Shown here piece by piece: positions 1 through 13,100 of a DNA stretch of 64,000 nt; position 1 is the stretch's first letter; each line of letters opens with the position of its first letter. The DNA comes from Apostichopus japonicus (Eukaryota; Echinodermata; Holothuroidea; Aspidochirotida; Stichopodidae). The stretch is taken from the NCBI RefSeq assembly GCF_037975245.1, contig NC_092573.1, positions 4,337,501-4,401,500 on the forward strand, written 5' to 3'. A program made the position numbers and the translations under genes. The notes under the pieces are model-generated. The model had not been told where the DNA came from. It saw only the letters and a program-made list of their open reading frames with translations, and did not search any database.

Positions 1-641
1 TTTTTAAGTTATAAAAGTTACCAAACACTTAACACTTTCCTTTGCACTGTGACATGCACAGTTGCTGACAAACAACAACATTGTAAAGATTTAATTGAGT
101 TCTCATGTTGATTTCCAAATCATTTGAAGTTTCAAAGATGAAAACAAGTAAAGTATTGAACGGAAGACTCAATATGGATTTAAGGAGTCATAGTATTTCT
201 TACCAAAATCAAATATTTGTAAATAAGTAGTTTCCTAACGTTCAGAACCACTACAAACTTAATGTGGATTGCACAAATAAAACATAGTTAATATTTTTCA
301 CACAGCTCTCGCAGGGCCTAACATAGTGAACGTGACTATGGATAGTATGGTATTGATTTCAGCACTTTCCTAAAGGCTGCTTTGGAAAATGTAGAACTAA
401 CAACAATTGGAAAATAAATGTGAATCGCATGGCGATAATGAAGCTCGGATCCTTGGAGAATGAATAATGGAAACCATGGTTTACTTTGATGACAATTACC
501 TTCAACCCATGGTTGACAAAATATGGTAAAATGCCCTGATATAAATATGTGGTGGGGATTTTTCATTACATTGGCCTGGTTGTCCATCTTTTTGACATTA
601 ACATCTGAAATTTTACTCAAATTGTGCTTCCTGTGTCACAG

Positions 642-717
642 AAAGAAATTGTCACATTTTCTAGGAGACTGGTACTTTTATTTCAAGAAATTCACAAAAG
701 AATCAAATGGATATATG
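642..717 (+). CDS. COG1: possible further upstream COG1 exon (3' end unresolved)
   Basis: After an acceptor-like CACAG (637-641) the frame reads KEIVTFSRRLVLLFQEIHKR and continues IKWIYDAL. The spacing of I, L, Q and H resembles the part of vertebrate COG1 that precedes the exon at 1073. No convincing donor follows: the next GT dinucleotides lie in a T-run, and none clearly gives the one-base phase that exon 1073 requires. It may be a chance reading frame. Positions 1-641 otherwise show nothing I can annotate. Confidence 0.3.
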
Positions 718-1072
718 ATGCTCTTGTTTTTTCTTTTTTCAGGTTTTTTTCTTTCTTCTTTATTGTAGCATTCACTTTTGGCACTTTGCTTGGATTTGTA
801 TTATAGGAGATAAAAGGAAACAAAAACACACTTGTCATCCTTTGGAGTATATTGAATAAAGAACAAATACAAAATTGACAGGGGCTAGATTTTTACTTTA
901 ATCATTTTAACATATATTTTAAAATATTTTAAATTCTCTGACCAAGTTGGATTTCGGGATTCAGGTGAGAAAGTAAGAAATGATAAACAAAATATGCTCT
1001 TGGTTCTTTGAAATATGTAGAAAAGTAGCAAAAGTAGATACTTTTAGAGTTTTGAATTCTTATGACTTTCAG

Positions 1073-1129
1073 ATTGCAGCAGTCTTCTTTTTGACATTCT
1101 CAGTGCTGTTTGCAACTTACACTCGCCAG
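1073..1129 (+). CDS. COG1: COG1 exon
   Basis: The acceptor is CTTTCAG and the donor GTAGGT. Two leading bases complete a codon from the previous exon, then it reads CSSLLFDILSAVCNLHSP with one trailing G. It corresponds to the GLLFSTLETITG region of vertebrate COG1. The trailing G joins GA of the next exon to make Gly. Confidence 0.8.
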
Positions 1130-4100
1130 GTAGGTGATTTCAATTGGTGTCTTTCTCCATTCTGCTACCCCCCCTCTTACCTCCCTCCCCCCACACTCCC
1201 CTTCCTCCTGCTGTTTTCTATCCAATCCACTCACTTTCCAAGTTCAGTAAGTAGTACATTTATTGTTAAGTGTTAGTGCTAGCAATTTGTTTGTCTTTAA
1301 AAATGAGACAATCATCTAGAAATTAGCCTAAATCACTTGACCAAATAAAAATCGAAAATCACCCCAGATTTAAATTGCAAAGTATGCTAGACAACTCTGC
1401 TATGAACATTGAGTACACCATTTGGCTGAGTGTCAATCAGTATTATGCTTTCAAAAGTGTTCAAGTTTTCTTCAGTTATTAATCTTCCTTTGTAATGACA
1501 TAGACAATAAAGAGTAAACTTTACAGTATGTCCCTGACCCCCCCCCCCCCTTCCCATTTCCCAATCACTTTCATAGCAGTCATTTTCATGTGAGCATGTT
1601 GCATGATAACCCTGTGCTCTCACTCATACTGTAATATAATTTACTGCCCAGACTTTTTTGCCTTGAATGAGTCTCTACTTTTAAATATGATTCATTAAAT
1701 TTGCTTAGATGATGATATGAGCAGATTCATGATACTTTGTTTGGTAAATTTTAAGTTGATTTGTTAGCGTATTTCCACAATGTAAATAGTACAATGGTAC
1801 AAACATAATTCCAAGTAGGCGGAGGAAGACTTGTTTATAGCTTTTATAAGCAGTTTCCATGTTACACTTGGCAACGAATAAAGGATCCCCCCTCCCCCCC
1901 AAAAAAATGAATCATTTAGTTACCAATGGCCACCTCCTCTATCCCCTCCCACACTCTAATGGTCTAGTGTAATATGGAAGGGTCGGTTTGGTTGTCATCA
2001 CAACAGTCTTATGCTATGTGATACAGCCATTATTCATTTACAAATACTCAAATGTGATGACAGTTTTGCAAACAGTCATGTACTTTTATCACTCATACAA
2101 GCAGTTACTTTCTCTTCTCAGGAAATACCGGTCCTTATCACATTAAACTAGAAGTGGGAAATTTTGGAAAATATCTTCCAGCTCACATCAAAGGTATGGT
2201 AGTATTTCTTTGAAATTTCTGCAGCTGATTTGTTCTTTTTATTTCAAAGAGATTTAGTGCATTTCCCCCTGCCCTCCTACTTCCCCCTCCCCCATCCCCA
2301 CTACTTCCATCTTTCAGACTTAACAAGAAGTGTTCTGCAGCATTGAAATGTATATGTAAGGTTTTGTATACATATATAAAGCTAAACCATTTGTGTCTTG
2401 GTAGTCTATAGTTTTGAACATATTTTATACCACTTTGAACCTAGTTAGTGGCACAATGGAAGTGAATTTCCTTTGAAGAGTATTTTTGCCTATCTCTAAT
2501 TGATCCATAACATGTGCAGACTTCCGCCCCAGCCTGGCCGCGACAGCGACACCCATATCAACGTCGTACCTCCAACAGAGTGTGAACCAGTGGGTGGAAG
2601 TATGCATTGGAGATGTACAGCATGGAGTCAGCAAGTTCCTTCGTCATATCACAACCATCAAAGCCCTTACAAGCATCAGAGATGCAGTATACGAACTACT
2701 GGAGGAGGTCAGTCTTGTATTATGACATATTACTTTTGAGTGTTACTGTTAGTTATTCTTTTATCCACTATTTTTATTAACTTAATTTAACTTGATTTGT
2801 TTTGTTTTTTTAATTCTACTTATTATTGTTTTATTCTTCATCATGTAAAGCGCATTTGAATATACATATGTTATAGTATTTGCGCTATATAAGGATCCAT
2901 AATAATAATAATAAATAATAATAATAATTAGTTCTTATTTAGCATTGCTGCCCTCTATTAATAAGAACAGTGTGTTCGTTTACATGTCCTGTCAGTGGCT
3001 GCTAACTTCTAGCAAGTATGTATATATGTCTAACATGTTCTTGCAGGCCTTTTCATATAATGTTTACTGTTTGTCCAGGTTTTGTATTACATGTTTTTGT
3101 TCCATATATATAACTAATGACTCCAAACATTATGTCTAACATGTTCTATCAGGCCTTTTAATGTAATGTGTACTGTTTTCCTCCATTGTAGACTGAGGAT
3201 GACAGAGCCTCATGGAAATCAGTCTGTGAGAAGGTCTTGAAGAGAAAACTCAGCCTGTGGAGTGAATTTTTGCGCTCTCTATTTATCACAAGGATTCAGG
3301 TTAGTGTGTGAAGATGAACAACCATGATGTTACAAATTCATATTGCAAATGAAAGCTGACTAGGAAATTACAGCCAAACTGAAATGAACCAGAATGCTAG
3401 ATTTGCTAGGGTTCAAATTTAGTGATCTGGTTACATGCCCTGTGCTCTACAAACTTTTCCATAGTTTTTGTTGACATGTGAATCTTAGCTGCTGACAAAT
3501 CTTGATTTTTCAAAAATGTGGGAATCTAAGGATGAGTTGATCGACTTATGTGTGAACATCACATGAGTTGATCGACTTATGTGTGAACTTCACATGAGTT
3601 GATCGACTTATGTGTGGACATCACATGAGTTGATCGAATTATGTGTGAACATCACATGAGTTGATCGAATTATATGTGAACATCACATGAATGGATCCTG
3701 ATGGTGCAAGTTTATGATACAATACAAAAATTTGCTTTCAAAAAATTTCCGACTTTGACATGAATGTAAAACTTTCCTTTTAACCTTAAAAAGTATTAAA
3801 ATTGCTCCATCAGGGAATTATCCAAGATGCTCTGGAAGAGACTGTGACCGATACTCAAAGGTTGATCGCCGAGGCAACGGATAGACTGGATTACTCTGCA
3901 GAAGAGAGGAGCATATGCAGTTATGTTTGGCGAGAGTCTGGTCTGGACATCCCTAGTGAGGCTGCCTGGGATAGGGGAATAACCACAAAGAAACCACTAG
4001 AATCTGGAGGACTCTTTATGAAGACCAAGGCATTCACCCCTCAAACTCAGAGGTCAGTGTTATAGCTATGCACAGTGTAATTCAGAGAGAAACTGCATTG

Positions 4101-7100
4101 TTAATAGTTGGTTACAACGAGGTCGGAACAAATATATCTCCACCCGTTACATCAGCCTTTCCCACTCTTTCCTACATTTTCCCATATTTGTTTTAAATTT
4201 TGGGTGTTCCTGGTAGTGCAAATTTCTGTACCCACAGTCACTTCAGTGCATATGCATGGGTATTCATTCTTTGTCCTTTCCAAATGCTCTCCTGCTTCAT
4301 GCTATTAGATCCTCGGATATGTTCTGCCAGAGACATTCTAACCATTATTTGAGCCAGGGTCCAAACCTACAAACGTTTCACATTTTACATTTTCAGTATC
4401 TGTGCAGCTCTTGACCAAAAAGTTGCATCATTGTTGGATGATCTGGCTCATTACACCCACAAAACACCAGGAGGAGGAGGAGGAGGATTACAAGAAGAGA
4501 AGATGGCAGACATCATCAGAACACCACCATTTGACCGTTACGCTGACAACACCACTCTCTTCAGTTTCATGCAAATTACATCCATACGGTCTGCCACAAA
4601 GTAAGCCATTCAATCAGTGATGTCTCATAGTAAAAATGATGACTATGTGTCTGTCTCGAAGTAAAACCTACGACTATGTGTCTGTCTTGAAGTAAGGGAA
4701 GGCTCGCAAATTTAACCGGCGATGATCGAAGGCCCAGCCAGCAGCACACCACTGCTCATTATGCAGCCTGCATATCGCTCACGCTTGAGTGCACACACCC
4801 ACGGTAACTCCGTGGAAGTAATGAGCATTGAGCTCCCAACACAGAAGCGCTGCTATTGTTTGTAAACAAAAGCGGTACTTGCCTTTTCCTGGTCTGTGGT
4901 TTTTACGTAACAATGGCACTCTGACCACAGTAGAAGGAGATTTATTTCAAGAACGAGTTGAAATCTTCATGAACTATTTTCGTATCGAATGTTTCAAAAT
5001 ACTTTCAGACTTCTTTTCCTGTACAAAGTATTTTCATTCACTAACACTGATCCATCTCTCTTTTCTCTACCCGAACAGTAAGTTGGTACACCTTTCAAAT
5101 TTTACGAAAGATCGAGCAAAATACTTTCGAAAAATTCACGCGAAACTGGCATAACGTGCTAAATGCAACAAATGTCATGTAAACAAGGCTCTAGTACACC
5201 CATTTATGAATAAACCATACAACCACATCTGTTGTTAAGCGGGGGAAAAAGAAAGTATTTTCTAGAATTTCCACACAAAAAAAGAAAAAATAATTATCCT
5301 ACCATAGTTAAGAGTATAGTACATAGCCTAACCACTTCGTCGGTTACGGATCTCACGTAACAACAAAAACACAACTAATTGTATTTTGCGAAGTTGACGT
5401 TTTCTACAAGGACATGGAAACAATATTGAGCATAGAGAAATTACCAATTGTGTACGAACAGTAAGTTGGTGCACCTTTCAAATTTTACGAAAGATCGAGC
5501 AAAATACTTTCGAAAAATTCACGCGAAACTGGCATATCGTGCTAAATGCAACAAATGTCATGTAAACAAGGCTCTAGTACGCCCATTTATGAATAAACCA
5601 TACGACCACATCTGCTGTTAAGCGGGGGAAAAAGAAAGTATTTTCTAGAATTTCCACACAAAAAAGGAAAAATAATTATCCTACCATAGTTAAGAGTATA
5701 GTACATAGCCTAACCACTTCGTCGGTTACGGATCTCACGTAACAACAAAAACACAACTTATTGTATTTTGCGAAGTTGACGTTTTCTACAAGGACATGGA
5801 AAAAATATTGAGCATTAAGTTAATCATGCCAAGTGGCCTAAAACATGGGATTGCAAGGTTTACTTTGATAAAGATGGCCATACTGTAGCTATTGGGGCCT
5901 TGACATCGTGCTATGTATGTATGGTATAGACTGTGCCTCGTGTATCATGGGGAACATATTGTTTTGTTCATGCGGATGAGTCGGTTAGCTTGAGGTGTGT
6001 TTTATATACATCCATGGTTTTACTTTGTTACGGGGATATAAATTTTCTTGAACGTCTAAGATAGTATTTCGCATAACTTTACCGATCCTTTACTGACTGA
6101 CCTAATTAATTCTAGAGTGGAGTCAAAATAGTTTACTCCATGTAAAGTTTTTTGGAAACGTGCCAAAAATGTTATCAAACAGGTGTTAGACAGTTTTGCC
6201 TGGCTCTGATGAAATACTACTATCTCAAGTAACGTTGGCAAGTTGCCAAGAAATAAATGTCACGCAATGTGATACAAAAAGTCATATTACCCATTCATGA
6301 AGGCTTCAAACGCAAGTTTTCAAACATTGGTTCAGTGTATAGTACAATTACAACTAGTCATACCGTTGTAGTCTAAACCGAATTTATGCTTTATGCTAAA
6401 CGATCTGAACAAACGTAATTTCTCAAACTAAATTAAAATTATATCATTCGTGACTTCGCTACAACTAAAGCCAATTAAGTCTACTATGAATAAGAATTAT
6501 TCGGTTTCTTTATTAGCCATTCCATTTCGTAAAGCGCCATGCAATAACAATTTTTCTTGCACAAGTCGCGAACTATTCAAGTTTTTTACAACCCGAAAGC
6601 AGCTGCGCAACGTGAAAGTAAGATCACGCACATGTCTTAGCCTACTGTCTGACTGCATGACTCACGTGGAGGTGATTCTGCATATAGATACGTACGAGAG
6701 TTTTAATGGTTAGGCTATATATTTACTGTCATTTCAATAAACTGTTTATAGTACGAACGAAAGAAAAGTCCCCACAGGTTTGAGAGATTGTCTAGAGCAT
6801 TGATGATGTAGGTTTTTGTGTATTAAGGGATTCAAGACCAAACGGAGTGTCTCCGTTAGTTCAATTGCAAAACACGAAATAAAAAATAGCGATGAAAGCG
6901 CCACGTAAAATTCATGTTACGAGCACAAACCGTCAGCAAAGTACACACAACTGTGTAGTAACTCAATGCAGTTACAGTAGCCTATATGTAGTAGCTTTAT
7001 TGATAAACAATTCTCCAACCTGCAGAGAAAATTCTATAACCCTTTTGTGTACATCCTGGACCAAAGTGACCAGTTCATTGTCTGGTCTTCTTTTGTGCAT

Positions 7101-10100
7101 AAGAGGCTTAATTTGTGGTCTCATAGTCAAGTGCATACAACTGTCCACCGACTCTTGGAAGGCAGGAAATGTGTGACTCATTACCAGCTGGTTGCTGTGC
7201 TCATTACACTGGATAGCAACGGTTGGGCCTTCGATCCTCGCCGGTTAAATTTGCGAGCCTTCCCTAAAACCTATGGATATGTGTCTGTCTGGAAGTAAAA
7301 CCTACGACTATGTGTCTGTCTTGAAGTAAAACCTATGACCATGTGTCTGTCTCGAAGTAAAACCTACGAATATCTGTCTCTCTCGAAGTAAAACTTTTGA
7401 CTATGTGTCTGTCTTGAAGTAAAACATACGACTGAGTGTCTGCCTCGAAGTAAAACATATGATTATGTGTCATCTCGAAGTGAAACCTATGACTATGTGT
7501 CTATCTCGAAGTAAAACCTATGACTGACTATGTTTTCAGATGGATATAATTTTAAAAGTGATTTCACTGCTGAGTTTTCCTGTCACTTTCTGAGTTGTAT
7601 AGAAACAAACTGGTGTGTGATCCTCAGTCATGCAGCATGCACGGTGCTGGTGCTCTCTGAGTGGTACCAGCAGCAACTAAGTGGTTCAGTTAGTGAGCAC
7701 TAGCAATGTAGAGATAGGTACCTTTATTTATTACTAGTACATATGACCAAGTTACCTGAGATATCACTAGTACTGGCTTGTTACAATTCATTTGGTTATA
7801 AACATTTTGACATCACCCTTAATTTGACCAATTGCTAATTTTCTTTAAGGATATCGAACAAATTTTGAAATGGAAGTTACGCTAATTTTTGTAGTTTCGT
7901 TACTTGAATGAGAATGAGTTTAACTGTCTGTCACATAGACTTATAAGAGGTACTATGGCTTCCGTTAAAGCCTCCTCATTTGTGCATTCCATTATAAACA
8001 CGGACCAGACCATCCCGATCTCTACACTCCATTTTGGTATGATCATGTAGTAAATAATCACGCAATGATAAAGATGTGCTTTTTTGCAAAAAAGAATTGT
8101 GCTGTTCGCACAGATTGGCCAAACAAAAATTTTAAACCCAAAAGCTGTGCCCTATGTTTACAAAGACAATGGTTGGCTCAAAATATTAATTGGGCACATG
8201 TACATCGCAATTATTGTGTGATCATGTACAACACCATAGTACCAACAAAGAGATTGTTTAGACCGTTGAGATTGAATGCATCATGAGACTTTAAGAATAG
8301 ATAACTAGAATGGTAAAGTACAGGATTTATATTCCTTTGGTCGGTAGATTGAAACGGTCAAGATTCCCTCAAAAGTAGGAATGAGAAAAGGGGAACAAGA
8401 AAAAAAAGTGCAGGATAATAGTGTGTGTGTAAAGCAAACAGAATATTGTAGCCATATTGATAGTAGTAATAATAAGAACACTGCCGTATTCTTTCCAGAT
8501 TGAGTGAATATCTGAAGGCACAACTCTTGTCTTGTAAGACACAACTAGAAAAATCTGAGGAGGGACAGGCAGGAGAGACAGGTGTTACTGTAGACAGGTA
8601 AGATTCACTTAAAAAAAACATGAATATTAATATTAATAATAGTATCAAAGATTAATGGTATGTGACACTTAGGACAGGAGTGGCAAACTTGATTGATGGA
8701 ACAGGTCACAGTGAAACTTTGTAAACGACCCCCTTGCTGCAACACTGAATGACAAAAACAGACGTATCACATTGTATGAGAAGTAAAGGAAAATTGCCCC
8801 AGTTGAGACGTAAGGTAAGACTTGGTTTTCACCCTCCCAACCCGCCCACATCCATTCTCTCTACTGGTTATGCCACTGGTTATTCTAAAGAACAATATTT
8901 AAGATCAAATTAAGATTTGTCATTAAGGGAATAAATGTTCTACCAAAGAAAGGAGTTTATGTAACGTATTAAGCGAGGGTGCTGCTTCTCTTATGTCTGT
9001 ACAACTTTTTGCCTACAGAGCTCTTATGCTTGGTCGGCTCTGTGGGGCAGTCATTGAGCTTTGCATTGGTCTAAAGAGGGCAGTGTCCATAGCGGATGTC
9101 AAGGAATCCAAGACTGACCCAATAAGGTGAGACATTCTCTGAGATTAAAATTAAATTGAAGGTTTACAGTCTTGTATCAAGGTAAAGCCATATCGCACGA
9201 CTATACAACAATTATCCCCTGTACATTGGTGACTTGTCACACCCATGCAACTAAGTGTGCACAATTCAAACAGTCCCTCCAGGAGCACTACAGTGCACCA
9301 CATCCACATGTCCCCTGGGGCACTTCCCATTGGGGCGCAGCCACACACCAGCGCACACAACAATATATACAACTTAGCACCTTGCAGGTCCCCATTTATA
9401 CACCTGGGTGAAGAGAGGCAATGGAGCCTTGAAAACTCTCAAGTAGAAACTATGAGATTGCATTACACAATCCACATGAAAATTTGAAGAATACAATCAT
9501 TAATGCATTTAATTTCCTGTTAGGAATTCCATCCTAACCTCCATATACAAGTGTGGTAGGAGTTAATAAATGATTTAGCTTTGGAAATATCTCTTTAAAT
9601 GTTTACACTGAAACTAAGTAAACACTGGAAACAGAACAGATCAAGGTTTGATTTTAGTTGTACGTGATAATTTACATCCGTGTAAAACACTCTGAAGACA
9701 ACATTTTATTGTAATTAGATATTTAAATCTATGATTGTTCTGTTTACACAGGCTGTTATGGTATTTATGTTGGTACATCCACATGTTTGGGGTTGCGGAA
9801 TTTTACCTGCGGTGAATACAAATCCGTGTGTGCGTTCAAGAATTGAACAAACCTGCATAATAATTAATTGACCCATTGGAAATGGTGTGACACACAGAGT
9901 AAGATTCACATAATCTGTGGGACAATCTGAACATTCCATCTCAGTATCTCAGAGCAATGTTTTGCCGGTTATGAAAGATATTTTAGACGTCTGGGAAAGG
10001 AAGTCATAGGGTGCTCTGTGACATCAATTCCTGGTCCAATATCCTGCAAAATTGTTTGTCTTTGGTAATGATTGGTAATATTAGTTGTTGAAATATGAAA

Positions 10101-13100
10101 CTTTCAAGTGTTGACTTTAAGAAATTAGAAAAAGAGCTGGATGGTCATCATTTTTTTATTTTTTTTTACTTTGTTGTATGCAAAGTGATGTCAAACATGC
10201 AAAAACATCTTTAGGTCATCCGAAAAGATGATGTCAAATTGGGTCTATAGTCATTGCTGGATGTGTACTTTCAATTCTTTGCAATAAAACAAGCAATCAT
10301 TTTTTAATTTGTAATTTTTGAAGAAGAAACTTGGGAAGATATTTTTGAAATGATGTACAGTCAAAGAGATTATGTTGCTTTATTACCATTATCTCCTATA
10401 TCTGTTTAGTCACGTCCTAAGTACTTACAGGGTAAACTGCAATGTATGTAATACATCAGTTTTATAGTAATACAGCACACATCATATAATGCAATATCAT
10501 ATACAGCATATAGTAACATATGTAATACCACATGACAACATAAAACATGTGACATGGTACGTGTAAACTGTAAAACAATGTGTTATAAATAGTTACAATA
10601 CAACATGTACTACAGAGGTATATAATGCAAGATGTAATACAATGTACATATTATATGTCTCTATGCCTTTTTTCCCATCCTTTGTATGTGTAGGGCCAGA
10701 AGTCGACTTAAACGTCAGTCAAGCAGTGCCGAGGTATGTTTGCCACCTTTCAATTACTGTCAACACAGATTTAATCAAATTGTGGAAAATTGTTCTCTTA
10801 ACTGTATAAAACATTAGTGTCAACATAGGAATATCTGATTAATGACTTTATGAATATATAAGTAACGTTCAAGGCACAATTTTGCGGGGAAGGGAGGCGG
10901 AAGTTAACTCTTGCTCTCACGCTCTCCTCATTTTAAAAAATTAACCCTATTTATGAAATGTGGTATCAATGTCAGGGCCATCAATGGCTGTCCTTTTCAC
11001 CTTCACCCAAAACAAAGCTGATTCTGCCCTCTCCCCCCCCCCCCCCTCTTCCATATCTAATCCTATTGTCCTATTGATAAGCAACCTCTGAAGTCCAATA
11101 CAATCATGCAAAAGTGACCATTAAATATTTTTACATGTCATCACCTCTTTTTCTTTAATCTCTTTTACAATTAGGTGCCTTCTGACGAGAAAGAGTGGTT
11201 TAATTTGGTCAAAGTCTTTCAGACAGAACGAGAAGAAGCTTATAAGTAAGTGTAAAATGAGCTCATTTTTTTGTTTAATTTCACGATTGTAAATATAGTT
11301 TTGAATTACCTTATGAAAAATATGAGGAATGTCCAATTATTTAATTTATTTGATAGGGTGATGAGATCGACAACTGGTCATGTCTGGAACTTAGACAGTG
11401 GTGGCTTTACTGATGTACATTTGTTGCAGTTATGCAGTTAAATCAACTGATTGTTTGTAAACTGTAATGTTCCCAAACAATCAAATACACTGGCAAAAGT
11501 TCTTATCACAAATACAAGCATAAAATGTAACCTGTTTCTTTTGTTGAATGCGTGTATAGCAACTGATATTTAAACACATGGACTCATGAGGCTGCATTAT
11601 GAGTAGAATTTGACTTAATCTGGCGGTCCAAAACGGAATCAGTGAAACGAACAATAATTCATAATAAAACTGAAAAGCATAATCTGTTCAATGTATTAAT
11701 CTGTTAAAAAGTCCAGTAGTATTGCACTAGCAACAATGACTCAATTTTAAGTCAAATTAATTCTGTCTGATGATACAATAATCAGTATTAAACTGACTTA
11801 CTCAACCTTAGCTCATCCCAGGGAAGTTGCAGACTAATCAATACTGAAACAACAACATTTCATTACTATTCAAGAATGATCAATGTATACATTAACAACA
11901 TTTCATTACCGTTCAAGAATAATCAATTTGTACAAGATTTCCTCTACTGATAATCTGTTCAATAAAACTAATTATGAATGCAGGATAATTAAGCAGAAGA
12001 ATATACAAAAAACAAAAAAAATGGTATGTGTTATGTTTCGTGATGCTAAGAGGAAATAGTTTTCTTAAAGGTTAAGAGAAATGATCTCTTAATTGTTGCT
12101 CAATCTTTCAACTACATGGTTTCTACATTACTGTATTAATTTCAGTATATAGGGTAAAATACCTTGTGAAAGTACCTGAGGAGTCCATAATTGATGTTTC
12201 CTTTTTTCACTGTATACATTTAATCCATTTTCCGTTTAGGCTTTGGAGGTTTAAAAATTGAATTCCAAAAAGTGTTGACAAATTTGACTTACAAATAGGC
12301 TTGCACGGTAAACCGGTTTTAGTACCGAAACCGGTTTTTTCCGACCGAATTTCGGTACTATTTTTTATTTTAAGAAAACCGAAAAACCGAAAAAACCGGA
12401 AAAACCGAAATGTGAATTGCAAATACTGGAAAAAACAAAGTTTGTTGACTTTGGTTTCTCCTATTTACTGTTCTTTTTGCAATATGAAAGTAAATTGCAA
12501 CAAGAGAAAGCTTTTCTGATAGACGACATTGTCAGCTACGATCGGCACACGCCATAACCAGTGCTTGAGGGTGGATAGCTAGGCCTAACATTAGGCTATG
12601 CAGCCCTTATATGCGTGCATCAGTTAGGTACCTTGTAGTATTGAACTGACTTGGTGGCCAACGTTAGTAGTTGTGAGAAGTACACACTCAAATGACGAGA
12701 TGCAGTTCAAAATAAATTGTTATATCCAACGTGTTTGTCCTCTTTGTGTTGTTCATTTTATTTAACTTCAATTTGATAGTAGAGGATACGGAGAAAATCT
12801 TTTCAAACACATTGATCAAAGTTCGTGTTCAAAAAATGAACGTTAAAACTTGAAAGGTACATTGCGCAATCCACAATACCATACGACATGTACAGTCGCG
12901 GGGGGGGGCTCTGTGAGTTTAACAACTAAGATGCAACAAGTAACATTAGAACAACCACGGGGGGGGGGCTCTGAGTTTAACAACTAAGATGCAACAAGTA
13001 ACATTAGAACAATCACGGGGGGCTCTGAGTTAAACAACTAAGATGCAACAAGTAACATTAGAACAATCACAGTCCATTATTCACAAGAGACACCTGGCGT

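Larger units (their letters stand above)
4628..7536. repeat. 31-bp minisatellite split by the Harbinger-like insertion
   Basis: The unit is close to GAAGTAAAACCTACGACTAT followed by GTGTCTGTCTT. About two copies lie at 4628-4695 and about nine at 7265-7536. The array is continuous once the 2.57-kb element and one TAA are removed. Confidence 0.92.
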
